Assembly (NCBI GenBank): GCA_031178805.1
Contig: JAPSIJ010000092.1
Coordinates: 1-7,705, forward strand
Direction: 5' to 3'
Source: Cellulomonas sp.
Lineage (GTDB): Bacteria; Actinomycetota; Actinomycetes; Actinomycetales; Cellulomonadaceae
Length of the DNA: 7,705 nucleotides
Below, piece by piece: positions 1-5,842 of this stretch. The notes under the pieces are model-generated. The model was not told the origin of the DNA and did not search any database. It was given only the letters and a program-made list of their open reading frames with translations. The stretch's first letter is position 1. Each line of letters opens with the position of its first letter. The position numbers and the translations under genes are program-made.

Positions 1-1115
1 TCGCCGGGCTGCTGATGGCCGTGGACGGCGAGGCCGTCGTGCACTCCCGGACCGGGCTGCTGGACGGGTTCGTCATGCTGTTCGCGCTGGCCGCGTTCGG
101 GGCGCTGCTGCTCGACCGGGACCAGGCGCGCCGCCGGCTGGCCGCGCGGACCGCCGCGGTGCTGGACTCCGGCGCGGCGCTGGGGTCCGGGCCGGGGTTG
201 GGGTGGCGGTGGTGGCGGTTCGCCGCCGCGGTGCTGCTGGGCCTGTGCGTCGGCACCAAGTGGTCCGGGCTGTACTTCCTGGCGGTGTTCGGGCTGCTGT
301 CGGTCGCCTGGGACGCCACCGCCCGGCGCACGGTCGGCGTGCGGCACTGGCTGCCCGCGACGCTGTGGCGGGACGCGGTCCCCGCCGGCGGGGTCGTGGT
401 GCTCACCGCCGCGGCGACGTACGTGGCGACCTGGTGGTCCTGGTTCGCCCACCCCGGGTCGTACCTGCGGCAGTGGGCCGCCGAGCACCCGGGCGAGGGC
501 GTCACCTGGCTGCCGGAGGCGCTGCGCTCGCTGTGGCACTTCCACACCGAGATGTGGGACTTCCACACCCACCTGACGTCCGAGCACGCCTACGCCGCGC
601 ACCCGCTCGGCTGGATCGTGCAGTGGCGGCCGACGTCGTTCTACTACCCGACCGACGTGTCGGGGCTCGAGGGCGACGCCGCCCGGGACGCCTGCGGCGC
701 GGACGCGTGCTCGCAGGCGATCACCTCGCTGGGCAACCCGGTGATCTGGTGGCTCGGGGCGCTCGCGCTGCTGGTCGCGCTCTGGTGGCTGCTGGTCCGG
801 CGAGACTGGCGAGCCGGCGCGGTGCTGTCCGGCGTCGTCGCCGGCTGGCTGCCCTGGTTCGCCTACGCGCACCGGACGATCTTCACGTTCTACTCGATCG
901 CGTTCACGCCCTGGGTCGTCCTCGCGCTGGTCCTGGTGCTGGCGCTGCTGGCGCAGAGCCGGGACCCGGTGCAGCGCCGCCGCGGCATCACGGCGGCCAC
1001 CGCCGTCGTGCTGGTGGTGCTGGCGGTCAGCGCGTTCTTCTACCCGATCTGGACCGCGTGGGTGGTGCCGTACGACTTCTGGCACGTGCACATGTGGCTG
1101 CCGTCCTGGATCTGA
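1..1115 (+). CDS. pmt: Protein O-mannosyltransferase (PMT / GT39 family), 5'-truncated by the window edge
   Basis: This is the C-terminal part (about 370 residues) of a dolichyl/polyprenyl-phosphate-mannose:protein O-mannosyltransferase. The enzyme moves mannose from a lipid carrier to Ser/Thr of exported proteins at the outer face of the membrane, as Rv1002c does in mycobacteria. The reading frame is open from base 3 with no start, so the N-terminus, including the first extracytoplasmic loop with the family's acidic catalytic residues, lies outside the window. Visible family hallmarks are the early HSRTGLLDGF stretch (about nt 42-71) followed by a membrane segment, the GTKWSGLYF segment (about nt 252-278), a long extracytoplasmic loop with HPLGWIVQWRP then SFYY (about nt 600-645), and a four-helix C-terminal membrane block ending in WHVHMWLP. 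The ATG at 15 is internal, not the true start. It stops 21 bp short of the convergent hexosaminidase gene, and no obvious terminator separates them. The family call is secure; the substrate proteins are unknown. Confidence 0.93.
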   Translation, partial: AGLLMAVDGEAVVHSRTGLLDGFVMLFALAAFGALLLDRDQARRRLAARTAAVLDSGAALGSGPGLGWRWWRFAAAVLLGLCVGTKWSGLYFLAVFGLLSVAWDATARRTVGVRHWLPATLWRDAVPAGGVVVLTAAATYVATWWSWFAHPGSYLRQWAAEHPGEGVTWLPEALRSLWHFHTEMWDFHTHLTSEHAYAAHPLGWIVQWRPTSFYYPTDVSGLEGDAARDACGADACSQAITSLGNPVIWWLGALALLVALWWLLVRRDWRAGAVLSGVVAGWLPWFAYAHRTIFTFYSIAFTPWVVLALVLVLALLAQSRDPVQRRRGITAATAVVLVVLAVSAFFYPIWTAWVVPYDFWHVHMWLPSWI

Positions 1116-1136
1116 GACCGGCGGCCGGCGCGCGGC

Positions 1137-2621
1137 TCAGGTGAGGTCGACCGCCCAGTCCACCTGCGGGCTCGGGTACCAGGCCAGGCCCTCGGCGTCC
1201 CAGTACGCGCCGTGCGCGGCGACCCGGGCGGCGAAGTCGTCCCAGTCGCGGCGCTCGCGCGGCGTCCACGCCACCTCCGCCACGGCGGCCAGCCGCGGCA
1301 GCAGCATCGTCATCAGGTCGTCCAGGCCGCGGAGCGTCTCGGTCCACACCGTGGCCTCGACGCCGATCACCGAGCCCTCGGGCAGTCCGGGCACCAGCGC
1401 CGTCGGCTCCCACTCGTACGCGTCGCGGAGCTCGATGTGCCCCGCCCACTCCAGGCCGAGCGGCGTCGACGCGTCGTACTTCATGTCGAGGTAGGCGCGC
1501 GAGCCCGGCGACATCAGCAGCCGCGCCCCGGCCTTCGCCGCCGCCACCAGCGGGGCGGGGTCCATCCGGGGGTCCCAGAACTGCACGACCGTGCCGGGCT
1601 CGACGGGCGTCGTGGCGATCTCCTGCCAGCCGACCACCTGCTTGCCCGCCGCGCGCACCGCGTCGCTCGCCATCGCCACCAGCCGGGCGTACTCCCCGGG
1701 GTCCATCGTCGGCACCTCGTCGCCGCCGATGTGCACGTACTCCCCCGGCGTCACCGCGGCCACGTCGCCGAACACGTCGCGCAGGAACGGCTCGGTCGCC
1801 GGCAGGTCGGCGTGCAGCCGGCTGAACCCGACGTCGATGCCGGTGTACTCCTCGGTCGGCTCGCCGGAGGGGGTCAGCTCGCCGTAGGCGTGCAGCGCGG
1901 CGTTCACGTGCCCGGGCACGTCGATCTCCGGCACCACCCGCACGCCGCGCACCGCCGCGTAGGCGACCAGCGCCTCGAACTCCTCCGTGGTGAAGTACCC
2001 GCCCGGGTCGCCGTCCACCGCCGTGCTCCCCGACCGCTCCGTCAGGCCCGGGCGGGACGGGATCTGCAGCCGCCAGCCCTGGTCGTCCGACAGGTGCAGG
2101 TGCAGCACGTTGAGCTTGTAGCCGGACATCAGGCCGACGACCACCCGCAGGTCCTCGGGGCCGAAGAAGTGCCGGGCGACGTCCACCGACAGCCCCCGCC
2201 ACGCGTGCACCGGCTCGTCCTCGACGTGCACCGGCCACGCCGCGAACGAGCCGTCCAGCGGGTGCATGACCTGCAGCAGGGTCGCGACGCCGTTGCGCAG
2301 GCCGTCGGGCGACCCGGCCGCGATCTCCACCCGGTCGGTGGCCACGTCGAGCCGGTACTGCTCCGCCCCGAGCGCGGGGTCCACCAGCAGCGCGACGTCC
2401 CCTGCCTGGGCGGGCTCCGCGACCTCGCGGTACCGGACCTCGACCGTGGTGCCGGACCACCGGCTCAGCGTCTCGGCCGTCAGCACGGCGAGCGCGACCT
2501 CCGCCGAGCCCGTCCCCACGGTCACCGCGGTGGACGCCGTCACGACGAACGGCTCTCCCGGTCGCTCCTGCAGCAGCCGCGGTGCCGGGATCAGACGCGA
2601 GCGGGTGGTGGGTGCGGGCAC
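1137..2621 (-). CDS. Family 20 glycoside hydrolase, beta-N-acetylhexosaminidase
   Basis: Hydrolyses terminal, non-reducing beta-linked GlcNAc/GalNAc from chitin-, glycan- or cell-wall-derived oligosaccharides by substrate-assisted catalysis. I place the start at a GTG at 2621 (494 aa) because a GGGAGGA SD sits 5 bases upstream; the frame stays open to an ATG at 2825, but that 68-residue Arg/Gly/Pro-rich extension looks non-coding. Residues about 10-130 form the small N-terminal GH20b-type domain. The TIM barrel follows, with WRGLSVDVARHF (about 141-152), HLHLSDDQGWR (about 174-184) and PEIDVPGH (about 231-238). The catalytic Asp-Glu pair lies in HIGGDEV (D301, E302), with substrate-pocket Trp in VVQFWD (W349) and TVWTE (W426, E428). 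All catalytic positions appear intact. No signal peptide or lipobox follows the chosen start, so the enzyme is probably cytoplasmic and would act on imported or recycled sugars; that location is an inference. The substrate cannot be told from sequence. Confidence 0.95.
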   Translation of the reverse strand: MPAPTTRSRLIPAPRLLQERPGEPFVVTASTAVTVGTGSAEVALAVLTAETLSRWSGTTVEVRYREVAEPAQAGDVALLVDPALGAEQYRLDVATDRVEIAAGSPDGLRNGVATLLQVMHPLDGSFAAWPVHVEDEPVHAWRGLSVDVARHFFGPEDLRVVVGLMSGYKLNVLHLHLSDDQGWRLQIPSRPGLTERSGSTAVDGDPGGYFTTEEFEALVAYAAVRGVRVVPEIDVPGHVNAALHAYGELTPSGEPTEEYTGIDVGFSRLHADLPATEPFLRDVFGDVAAVTPGEYVHIGGDEVPTMDPGEYARLVAMASDAVRAAGKQVVGWQEIATTPVEPGTVVQFWDPRMDPAPLVAAAKAGARLLMSPGSRAYLDMKYDASTPLGLEWAGHIELRDAYEWEPTALVPGLPEGSVIGVEATVWTETLRGLDDLMTMLLPRLAAVAEVAWTPRERRDWDDFAARVAAHGAYWDAEGLAWYPSPQVDWAVDLT

Positions 2622-2626
2622 GAGGG

Positions 2627-2633
2627 TCCTCCC
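2627..2633 (-). promoter_or_regulatory. Shine-Dalgarno site fixing the GH20 start
   Basis: On the minus strand GGGAGGA lies 5 bases before the GTG at 2621. It is the only good SD near the 5' end of this frame and decides for the GTG over the upstream ATG at 2825. Confidence 0.8.
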
Positions 2634-2687
2634 GAGAGGCAGCGGCGACTTCGGGCGCAGTCCGGCCCGACCCCCGGGGACCAGTGT

Positions 2688-2701
2688 GCCCCTTCGGGGG
2701 C
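2688..2701. other. Small perfect hairpin, GCCCC-TTCG-GGGGC
   Basis: A perfect 5-bp inverted repeat closes a TTCG tetraloop when read on the + strand; C(UUCG)G is an extra-stable RNA loop. On the minus strand the loop is CGAA. It lies 66 bases upstream of the GH20 GTG, so it could fall in that gene's leader or overlap its promoter. Short palindromes are common at this GC content, so a function is uncertain. Confidence 0.35.
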
Positions 2702-2907
2702 CGTCGCGGGCGCGCCACGCGGTGCCCGTTTCGTCCGGTTGTCCGCGCGATCCGCCGCGGCGCCTCCCCCGGGCCGGTCCCCCGCGCCCCGGCGGCCGGT
2801 CACGGCGCGGACGCGGGCTGGTCACGGCCCGGACTCGGCGAGCGGGGAGCGGGTCACGATCGGGTGTCTGTGCAGGTGACCGGCCCCGCGCGGCCCGCCG
2901 GCCGCCC

Positions 2908-2913
2908 TACTGT
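2908..2913 (+). promoter_or_regulatory. Putative -10 box (TACTGT) for a leaderless DUF4349 transcript
   Basis: TACTGT fits the actinobacterial TANNNT -10 consensus and is followed by exactly 7 bases and then the ATG at 2921. Transcription would thus start at or one base from the start codon. No usable SD precedes that ATG (the G run touches it), which agrees with a leaderless mRNA. No good -35 is visible. Confidence 0.45.
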
Positions 2914-2920
2914 CCGGGGC

Positions 2921-4111
2921 ATGCGGACACTGGGGACGAACCGGGGCAGCACCACCGGCCGCCGGACGGGGACGACCACGACGCGGGCCCTCGCGGGACT
3001 CGCACTCGCCGCGCTGCTGCTCACCGGGTGCAGCGCCGGCGGCGACAGCAGCACGGCGGAGGTGGGGCAGCCCGCGCCGCAGGACCTGGCGGGCGGCGGC
3101 GCGGCCGACCGCGGGCAGGACGCGGCGGCGGGCGCGGGCGAGGCGGGCGGGGACGCCGCGGCCGACGCGGGCGCGGACGCGGGCGCGGCGGCGGACGCCG
3201 GCACCGCTGCCGGGGCCGACGCGGCGGCGACCGGGACCATCCCCGCCGGCACCGACGGCCGCCAGGTCGTGACGACCGGCGAGGTCGGGCTGACGGCCCC
3301 GGACCCGCGCGCCGCCGCCGACCAGGTGGTGGCCGAGACCGAGCGGGCCGGCGGGCGGGTCGACGCCCGGCAGGAGGCCGCCGCGCGGGCGGAGGAGGGC
3401 ACCGAGGCCACCGCGGACCTCACCGTCCGGGTGCCCGCCGACGCGGTGACCGGGCTGCTGGCGGCCCTCGACGAGATCGGCGAGGTCGACCACGTCGACC
3501 TGCAGTCCGACGACGTGACCGCCGCCGCGCAGGACCTGGACGCCCGGATCGGCGCCATGGAGCTGTCGGTGGGGCGGATGGCCGACCTGCTCGCGCGCGC
3601 CACCACCCGGGACGAGGTGCTCGCGGCGGAGGGGACGCTCACCGAGCGGCAGGCGTCGCTGGAGCAGCTGCGGTCCGAGCGCGCGCGGCTGGCCGAGCAG
3701 GTCGCGCTGTCGACGCTCCGGGTGTCGATCTGGGCACCGGCCGCACCCGTCGCCGAGGAGGTCGCACCGGAGCCCGAGCCGGCGCCCCGGGGGTTCCTCG
3801 GCGGGCTCGAGGCCGGCTGGGACGCCCTCGTCGGCGTGCTCGGCGGCGTGGTGCTGGTGCTCGGCGTGCTGCTGCCGTGGCTCGCCCTCGGCGGGCTGGT
3901 CGCGGGCGGCGTCGTGCTCGTGCGCCGTCGGTGGCGCGGGCGGTCCGCCGCGGCGGGCGGGCCGGGGTCGGGCCCGGCGGGCGGGCCGGCGGCGGGTCCC
4001 GGCTCCGGTGGCGGGCCGGGCGCCGACGGCGGCGCGGGGCCGGACGAGCCGGTCGACCCCGCCGGCGACCCGGCACGCACCCCGGTGGGGGCCGGCGCGC
4101 CGCGCGGCTGA
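2921..4111 (+). CDS. DUF4349 domain-containing lipoprotein with C-terminal membrane anchor
   Basis: A 396-residue envelope protein of unknown biochemical function. An N-terminal signal sequence (basic region to about 22, hydrophobic core about 23-36) ends in the lipobox LLTG-C with Cys37, so it is predicted to be lipid-modified. Residues about 38-108 are a low-complexity Ala/Gly/Asp linker. The DUF4349 domain follows (about 114-271): a beta-rich start (QVVTTGEVGLTAPD), the VRVPADAV motif (about 169-176), then a helical, probably coiled-coil stretch (about 201-262) with many Leu, Arg and Glu residues, closing with LSTLRVSIW. A hydrophobic segment at about 303-335 is followed by a basic cluster (RRRWRGR), and the tail to the end is Gly/Pro/Ala-rich. 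Lipobox, DUF4349 domain and one C-terminal helix is the usual layout for this family. In-frame GTGs at 2864 and 2876 are alternative starts, but the ATG gives a normal signal peptide and suits a leaderless message. Confidence 0.88.
   Translation: MRTLGTNRGSTTGRRTGTTTTRALAGLALAALLLTGCSAGGDSSTAEVGQPAPQDLAGGGAADRGQDAAAGAGEAGGDAAADAGADAGAAADAGTAAGADAAATGTIPAGTDGRQVVTTGEVGLTAPDPRAAADQVVAETERAGGRVDARQEAAARAEEGTEATADLTVRVPADAVTGLLAALDEIGEVDHVDLQSDDVTAAAQDLDARIGAMELSVGRMADLLARATTRDEVLAAEGTLTERQASLEQLRSERARLAEQVALSTLRVSIWAPAAPVAEEVAPEPEPAPRGFLGGLEAGWDALVGVLGGVVLVLGVLLPWLALGGLVAGGVVLVRRRWRGRSAAAGGPGSGPAGGPAAGPGSGGGPGADGGAGPDEPVDPAGDPARTPVGAGAPRG
3164..3187 (+). repeat. Exact 12-bp tandem duplication in the lipoprotein linker
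   Basis: GACGCGGGCGCG occurs twice head-to-tail and encodes repeated Asp-Ala-Gly-Ala. It lies in the low-complexity Ala/Asp/Gly linker just after the lipidated Cys. Such a spacer can change length by slippage without shifting the frame, because the unit is a multiple of three. Confidence 0.7.
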
Positions 4112-4139
4112 CGCCGGTCAGGCGGTGGCGCGCGCCGGC
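4091..4139. terminator. Nested inverted repeat spanning the convergent stops of the DUF4349 and SBF-like genes
   Basis: A perfect 10-bp inverted repeat (GCCGGCGCGC at 4091-4100, its complement at 4130-4139) encloses 29 bases. Inside is a second perfect 5-bp hairpin, CTGAC-GCCG-GTCAG (4108-4121). The TGA stops of both convergent genes (4109-4111 on +, 4118-4120 on -) are mirror images within the inner hairpin. The structure would form in transcripts from either side, so a bidirectional terminator or 3'-end stabiliser is a reasonable reading. There is no T tract, so intrinsic termination would be of the weak GC-rich type, if it works at all. Confidence 0.45.
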
Positions 4140-5149
4140 TCCGGCTCGGGCTCGGTGGCCGCGAGCCGGCGGGCGATCACCGCGCACGTCGCGAGCTGCA
4201 GCTGGTGGAACACGATCACCGGCAGGGCGACCCCGGCGGCCGCGACGGGTCCGAACAGCACCGCCGCCATCGGCAGACCGGTGGCCAGGCTCTTCTTGGA
4301 CCCGCACATCAGCAGCGCGATCCGGTCGGGGCGGGACAGGCGCAGCAGCCGGCCGCCGTTCCAGGTGGCCAGCAGCATGACGGCGAGCAGCACGGCGCAG
4401 ACCGCGACGAGCACGGCGAGCACGCCCGCCGTGAGGTGGTCCCAGGCGCCCGACTGCGACGCCTCGGAGACGGAGCCGTACGCCACCAGGAGGATGGTGC
4501 CGCGGTCGGTGACCTTGGTGACCGCCTTGTGCGACCGCACCCAGCGGCCGATCAGCGGCTGCACCAGCTGGCCGACCACGAACGGCAGCAGCAGCTGCAG
4601 CAGCGTCGCCCCGGCGGACCCGCCGACCGGCCCGCCCGCCCGGGACATCAGCACGCCCACCAGCAGCGGGGTCAGCAGGATGCCCAGCACGTTCGACGCG
4701 GTAGCGCCGGTGATCGCCCCGGCGACGTTGCCGCGGGCCAGCGAGGTGAACACCACCGACGACTGGATGGTCGACGGCAGCAGCGACAGGTAGAGCAGGC
4801 CGGTCTGCAGGTCCTCCGGCAGCACCGAGCCGGGCAGCAGCTGCACCGCGAGGCCCAGCACCGGGAACAGCAGGTAGGTGGACGCGAGCATCCCGCCCTG
4901 CAGCCGCCAGTTCTTCAGGCCGTCCCAGACCTCGCTGGTCGCCATCCGCGCGCCGTAGAGGAAGAACAGCAGGACCACCGCGCCGGTGGTCACGTGGTCC
5001 AGGACGTCCGCGACGTCGCCGGAGGCCGGGGCCAGCAGCCCGAGGACGAACACCGCGATGATCATGACGACCAGCGGGTCGATCCAGGTGGTCACGGCGG
5101 ACCAGGCCCGCGACCACGGGCCCTTCCGGGTCGGGGACGCGTCAGGCAC
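4118..5149 (-). CDS. Bile acid:sodium symporter-like (SBF_like, YfeH-type) membrane transporter
   Basis: A polytopic inner-membrane protein of about 343 residues with nine or ten hydrophobic segments, typical in size for the SBF_like family (PF13593) of the BASS/ACR3 superfamily. Family-typical stretches are FFLYGARMA (about 62-70), LLPSTIQSSVVFTSLARGN (about 123-141), ASNVLGILLTP (about 151-161), CGSKKSLATGLPMA (about 282-295) and HQLQLATCAVIARR (about 315-328). The transported solute is unknown; relatives move organic anions, probably coupled to Na+. The C-terminus is a short charged tail with a Glu-Pro repeat. No SD lies close upstream. I chose the GTG at 5149 because a CAGAAT box ends 6 bases before it; the GTG at 5155 (345 aa) is the alternative. 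The frame is open further upstream to 5611, but that part overlaps the reductase gene and is a shadow. It is 65 bp downstream of the reductase-like gene on the same strand and may be co-transcribed with it. Confidence 0.88.
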   Translation of the reverse strand: MPDASPTRKGPWSRAWSAVTTWIDPLVVMIIAVFVLGLLAPASGDVADVLDHVTTGAVVLLFFLYGARMATSEVWDGLKNWRLQGGMLASTYLLFPVLGLAVQLLPGSVLPEDLQTGLLYLSLLPSTIQSSVVFTSLARGNVAGAITGATASNVLGILLTPLLVGVLMSRAGGPVGGSAGATLLQLLLPFVVGQLVQPLIGRWVRSHKAVTKVTDRGTILLVAYGSVSEASQSGAWDHLTAGVLAVLVAVCAVLLAVMLLATWNGGRLLRLSRPDRIALLMCGSKKSLATGLPMAAVLFGPVAAAGVALPVIVFHQLQLATCAVIARRLAATEPEPEPARATA

Positions 5150-5155
5150 CGGCAC

Positions 5156-5161
5156 ATTCTG
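5156..5161 (-). promoter_or_regulatory. Candidate -10-like box (CAGAAT) before the SBF-like gene
   Basis: On the minus strand CAGAAT (one mismatch to TANNNT) is followed by 6 bases and a GTG at 5149, the spacing of a leaderless start. No -35 is evident and the first base is off consensus, so this is a weak call, made mainly because an SD is absent. Confidence 0.3.
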
Positions 5162-5167
5162 CCACCG

Positions 5168-5200
5168 CGCCGGCGACGGCCCTCCCGCGCGGCGCCGGCG
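5168..5200. repeat. Repeated palindrome CGCCGGCG forming an 8-bp stem with a 17-base loop
   Basis: The self-complementary octamer CGCCGGCG occurs at 5168-5175 and 5193-5200 in the 65-bp spacer between the reductase-like and SBF-like genes. The two copies can pair with each other as a hairpin. It could mark the end of the reductase transcript, but no T tract follows and chance is plausible at this base composition. Confidence 0.3.
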
Positions 5201-5214
5201 TCGGGGCCGGCCGG

Positions 5215-5772
5215 TCAGCCCGCGGCGCGGACGTCGTACACGAGGTGCGCGAACTGCCCGTACCGCTGGACGTCGCGCAGGTGCAGCCGGTCCGGGCCGA
5301 CGCGACGCGGCAGCACCGGCGCGCCCCCGGTGAGGGCCGCGGGCGCGACGCTGACCTGCACCTCGTCCAGCGCCCCGGCGTCGAGGAACTGGCCGGCGAG
5401 GTCGCCCCCGCCGACCACCCAGACGTCGCCGTCCCCGGCGAGCTGGCGGATCGCCGGCAGCGCGTCGGCCACCGGGCCGCGGACGAACCGCACGTCGGCG
5501 CCCGCGGGCACCGGCAGGTCCCGGGTGGTGAACACCAGCATCGGCCGGTCGCCGTAGTAGCCCGGCCACTTCTCCGGGTGCGCGAGCAGGTCCTCCTCCC
5601 GGAGCACCCACTCGTACGTGGTCGAGCCGGAGACCAGCACGGAGACGCCCGCGAGGAACGCCTCGTGGTCCGGCTGCGACTCGGACTCCACCGCGAACAG
5701 CCAGGCGAGCGAGTTCTCCTCGTCCGCGATGTACCCGCTGATCGACGTCGCCGTGTTGTAGATCACCCGCAT
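5215..5772 (-). CDS. Dihydrofolate reductase family protein (RibD C-terminal domain)
   Basis: A 185-residue single-domain protein with the DHFR/RibD_C fold, which usually binds NADPH; members are annotated as putative reductases and the substrate is rarely known. It opens with a strand and the ISGYIAD motif (about 11-17), then has VLVSGSTTYEWVL (about 45-57), the PMLVFTTRDLP strand (about 77-87), and the nucleotide-binding glycine motif WVVGGGDLAGQFLDAGALDE (about 118-137). It ends in the family-typical VAPAALTGGAPVLP (about 142-155) and a LVYDVR strand. It lacks the RibD deaminase domain and is not adjacent to riboflavin genes, so a role in flavin synthesis is unlikely. The ATG at 5772 has no good SD: a G run lies 12 bases away, whereas CACGAT stands 6 bases upstream, suggesting a leaderless start. 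It lies downstream of the amino-acid symporter, separated by the 12-bp repeat array, and upstream of the SBF-like gene. Confidence 0.9.
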   Translation of the reverse strand: MRVIYNTATSISGYIADEENSLAWLFAVESESQPDHEAFLAGVSVLVSGSTTYEWVLREEDLLAHPEKWPGYYGDRPMLVFTTRDLPVPAGADVRFVRGPVADALPAIRQLAGDGDVWVVGGGDLAGQFLDAGALDEVQVSVAPAALTGGAPVLPRRVGPDRLHLRDVQRYGQFAHLVYDVRAAG

Positions 5773-5789
5773 GCGACCATCGTGCCCCC

Positions 5790-5837
5790 GACCACCGACA
5801 CGGCCACCGACACGACCACCGACCCGGCCACCGACCC
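5790..5837. repeat. Four tandem 12-bp repeats between agcS and the reductase-like gene
   Basis: On the + strand the unit is (G/A-variant) GACCACCGACAC, GGCCACCGACAC, GACCACCGACCC, GGCCACCGACCC: four contiguous copies differing only at position 2 (A/G) and position 11 (A/C). A partial fifth copy (GGCC) runs on at 5838-5841. The array fills most of the 70-bp spacer between the symporter stop (5843-5845) and the reductase ATG (5772). It is thus in the 3' region of one gene and the promoter or leader region of the next. The alternating A/G and paired AC/CC pattern suggests growth by duplication of units. Confidence 0.85.
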
Positions 5838-5842
5838 GGCCG

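Larger units (their letters stand above)
2622..2920. other. Divergent intergenic region between the GH20 and DUF4349 genes
   Basis: About 300 bases without a convincing gene. Reading frames run through it, but their translations are Arg/Gly/Pro/Ala-rich shadows. It must hold the promoters of both divergent genes. The supportable elements are the GH20 SD at 2627-2633, a small tetraloop hairpin at 2688-2701 and a -10-like TACTGT at 2908-2913. I see no clear TTGACA-type -35 and no recognisable sugar-regulator (LacI/ROK type) operator. Confidence 0.6.

Noticed and set aside
1027..2718. Long minus-strand open frame overlapping the hexosaminidase
   Set aside because: Arg/Gly/Ala/Pro-rich translation with no domain, in another frame of a gene whose GH20 motifs are intact: a high-GC shadow.
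2622..2825. N-terminal extension of the hexosaminidase to the ATG at 2825
   Set aside because: The extra 68 residues are Arg/Gly/Pro-rich with no signal peptide, and a strong SD supports the GTG at 2621.
1212..2879. Long + strand open frame opposite the hexosaminidase
   Set aside because: The translation is rich in His, Arg, Gln and Val without motifs, as expected for the antisense of a GC-rich gene.
2582..2920. Upstream extension of the DUF4349 gene
   Set aside because: The frame is open, but a normal lipoprotein signal sequence begins at 2921 and the upstream residues look non-coding.
5790..5837. 12-bp array as a CRISPR or iteron origin
   Set aside because: Units are contiguous without spacers, and no replication or Cas gene is present.
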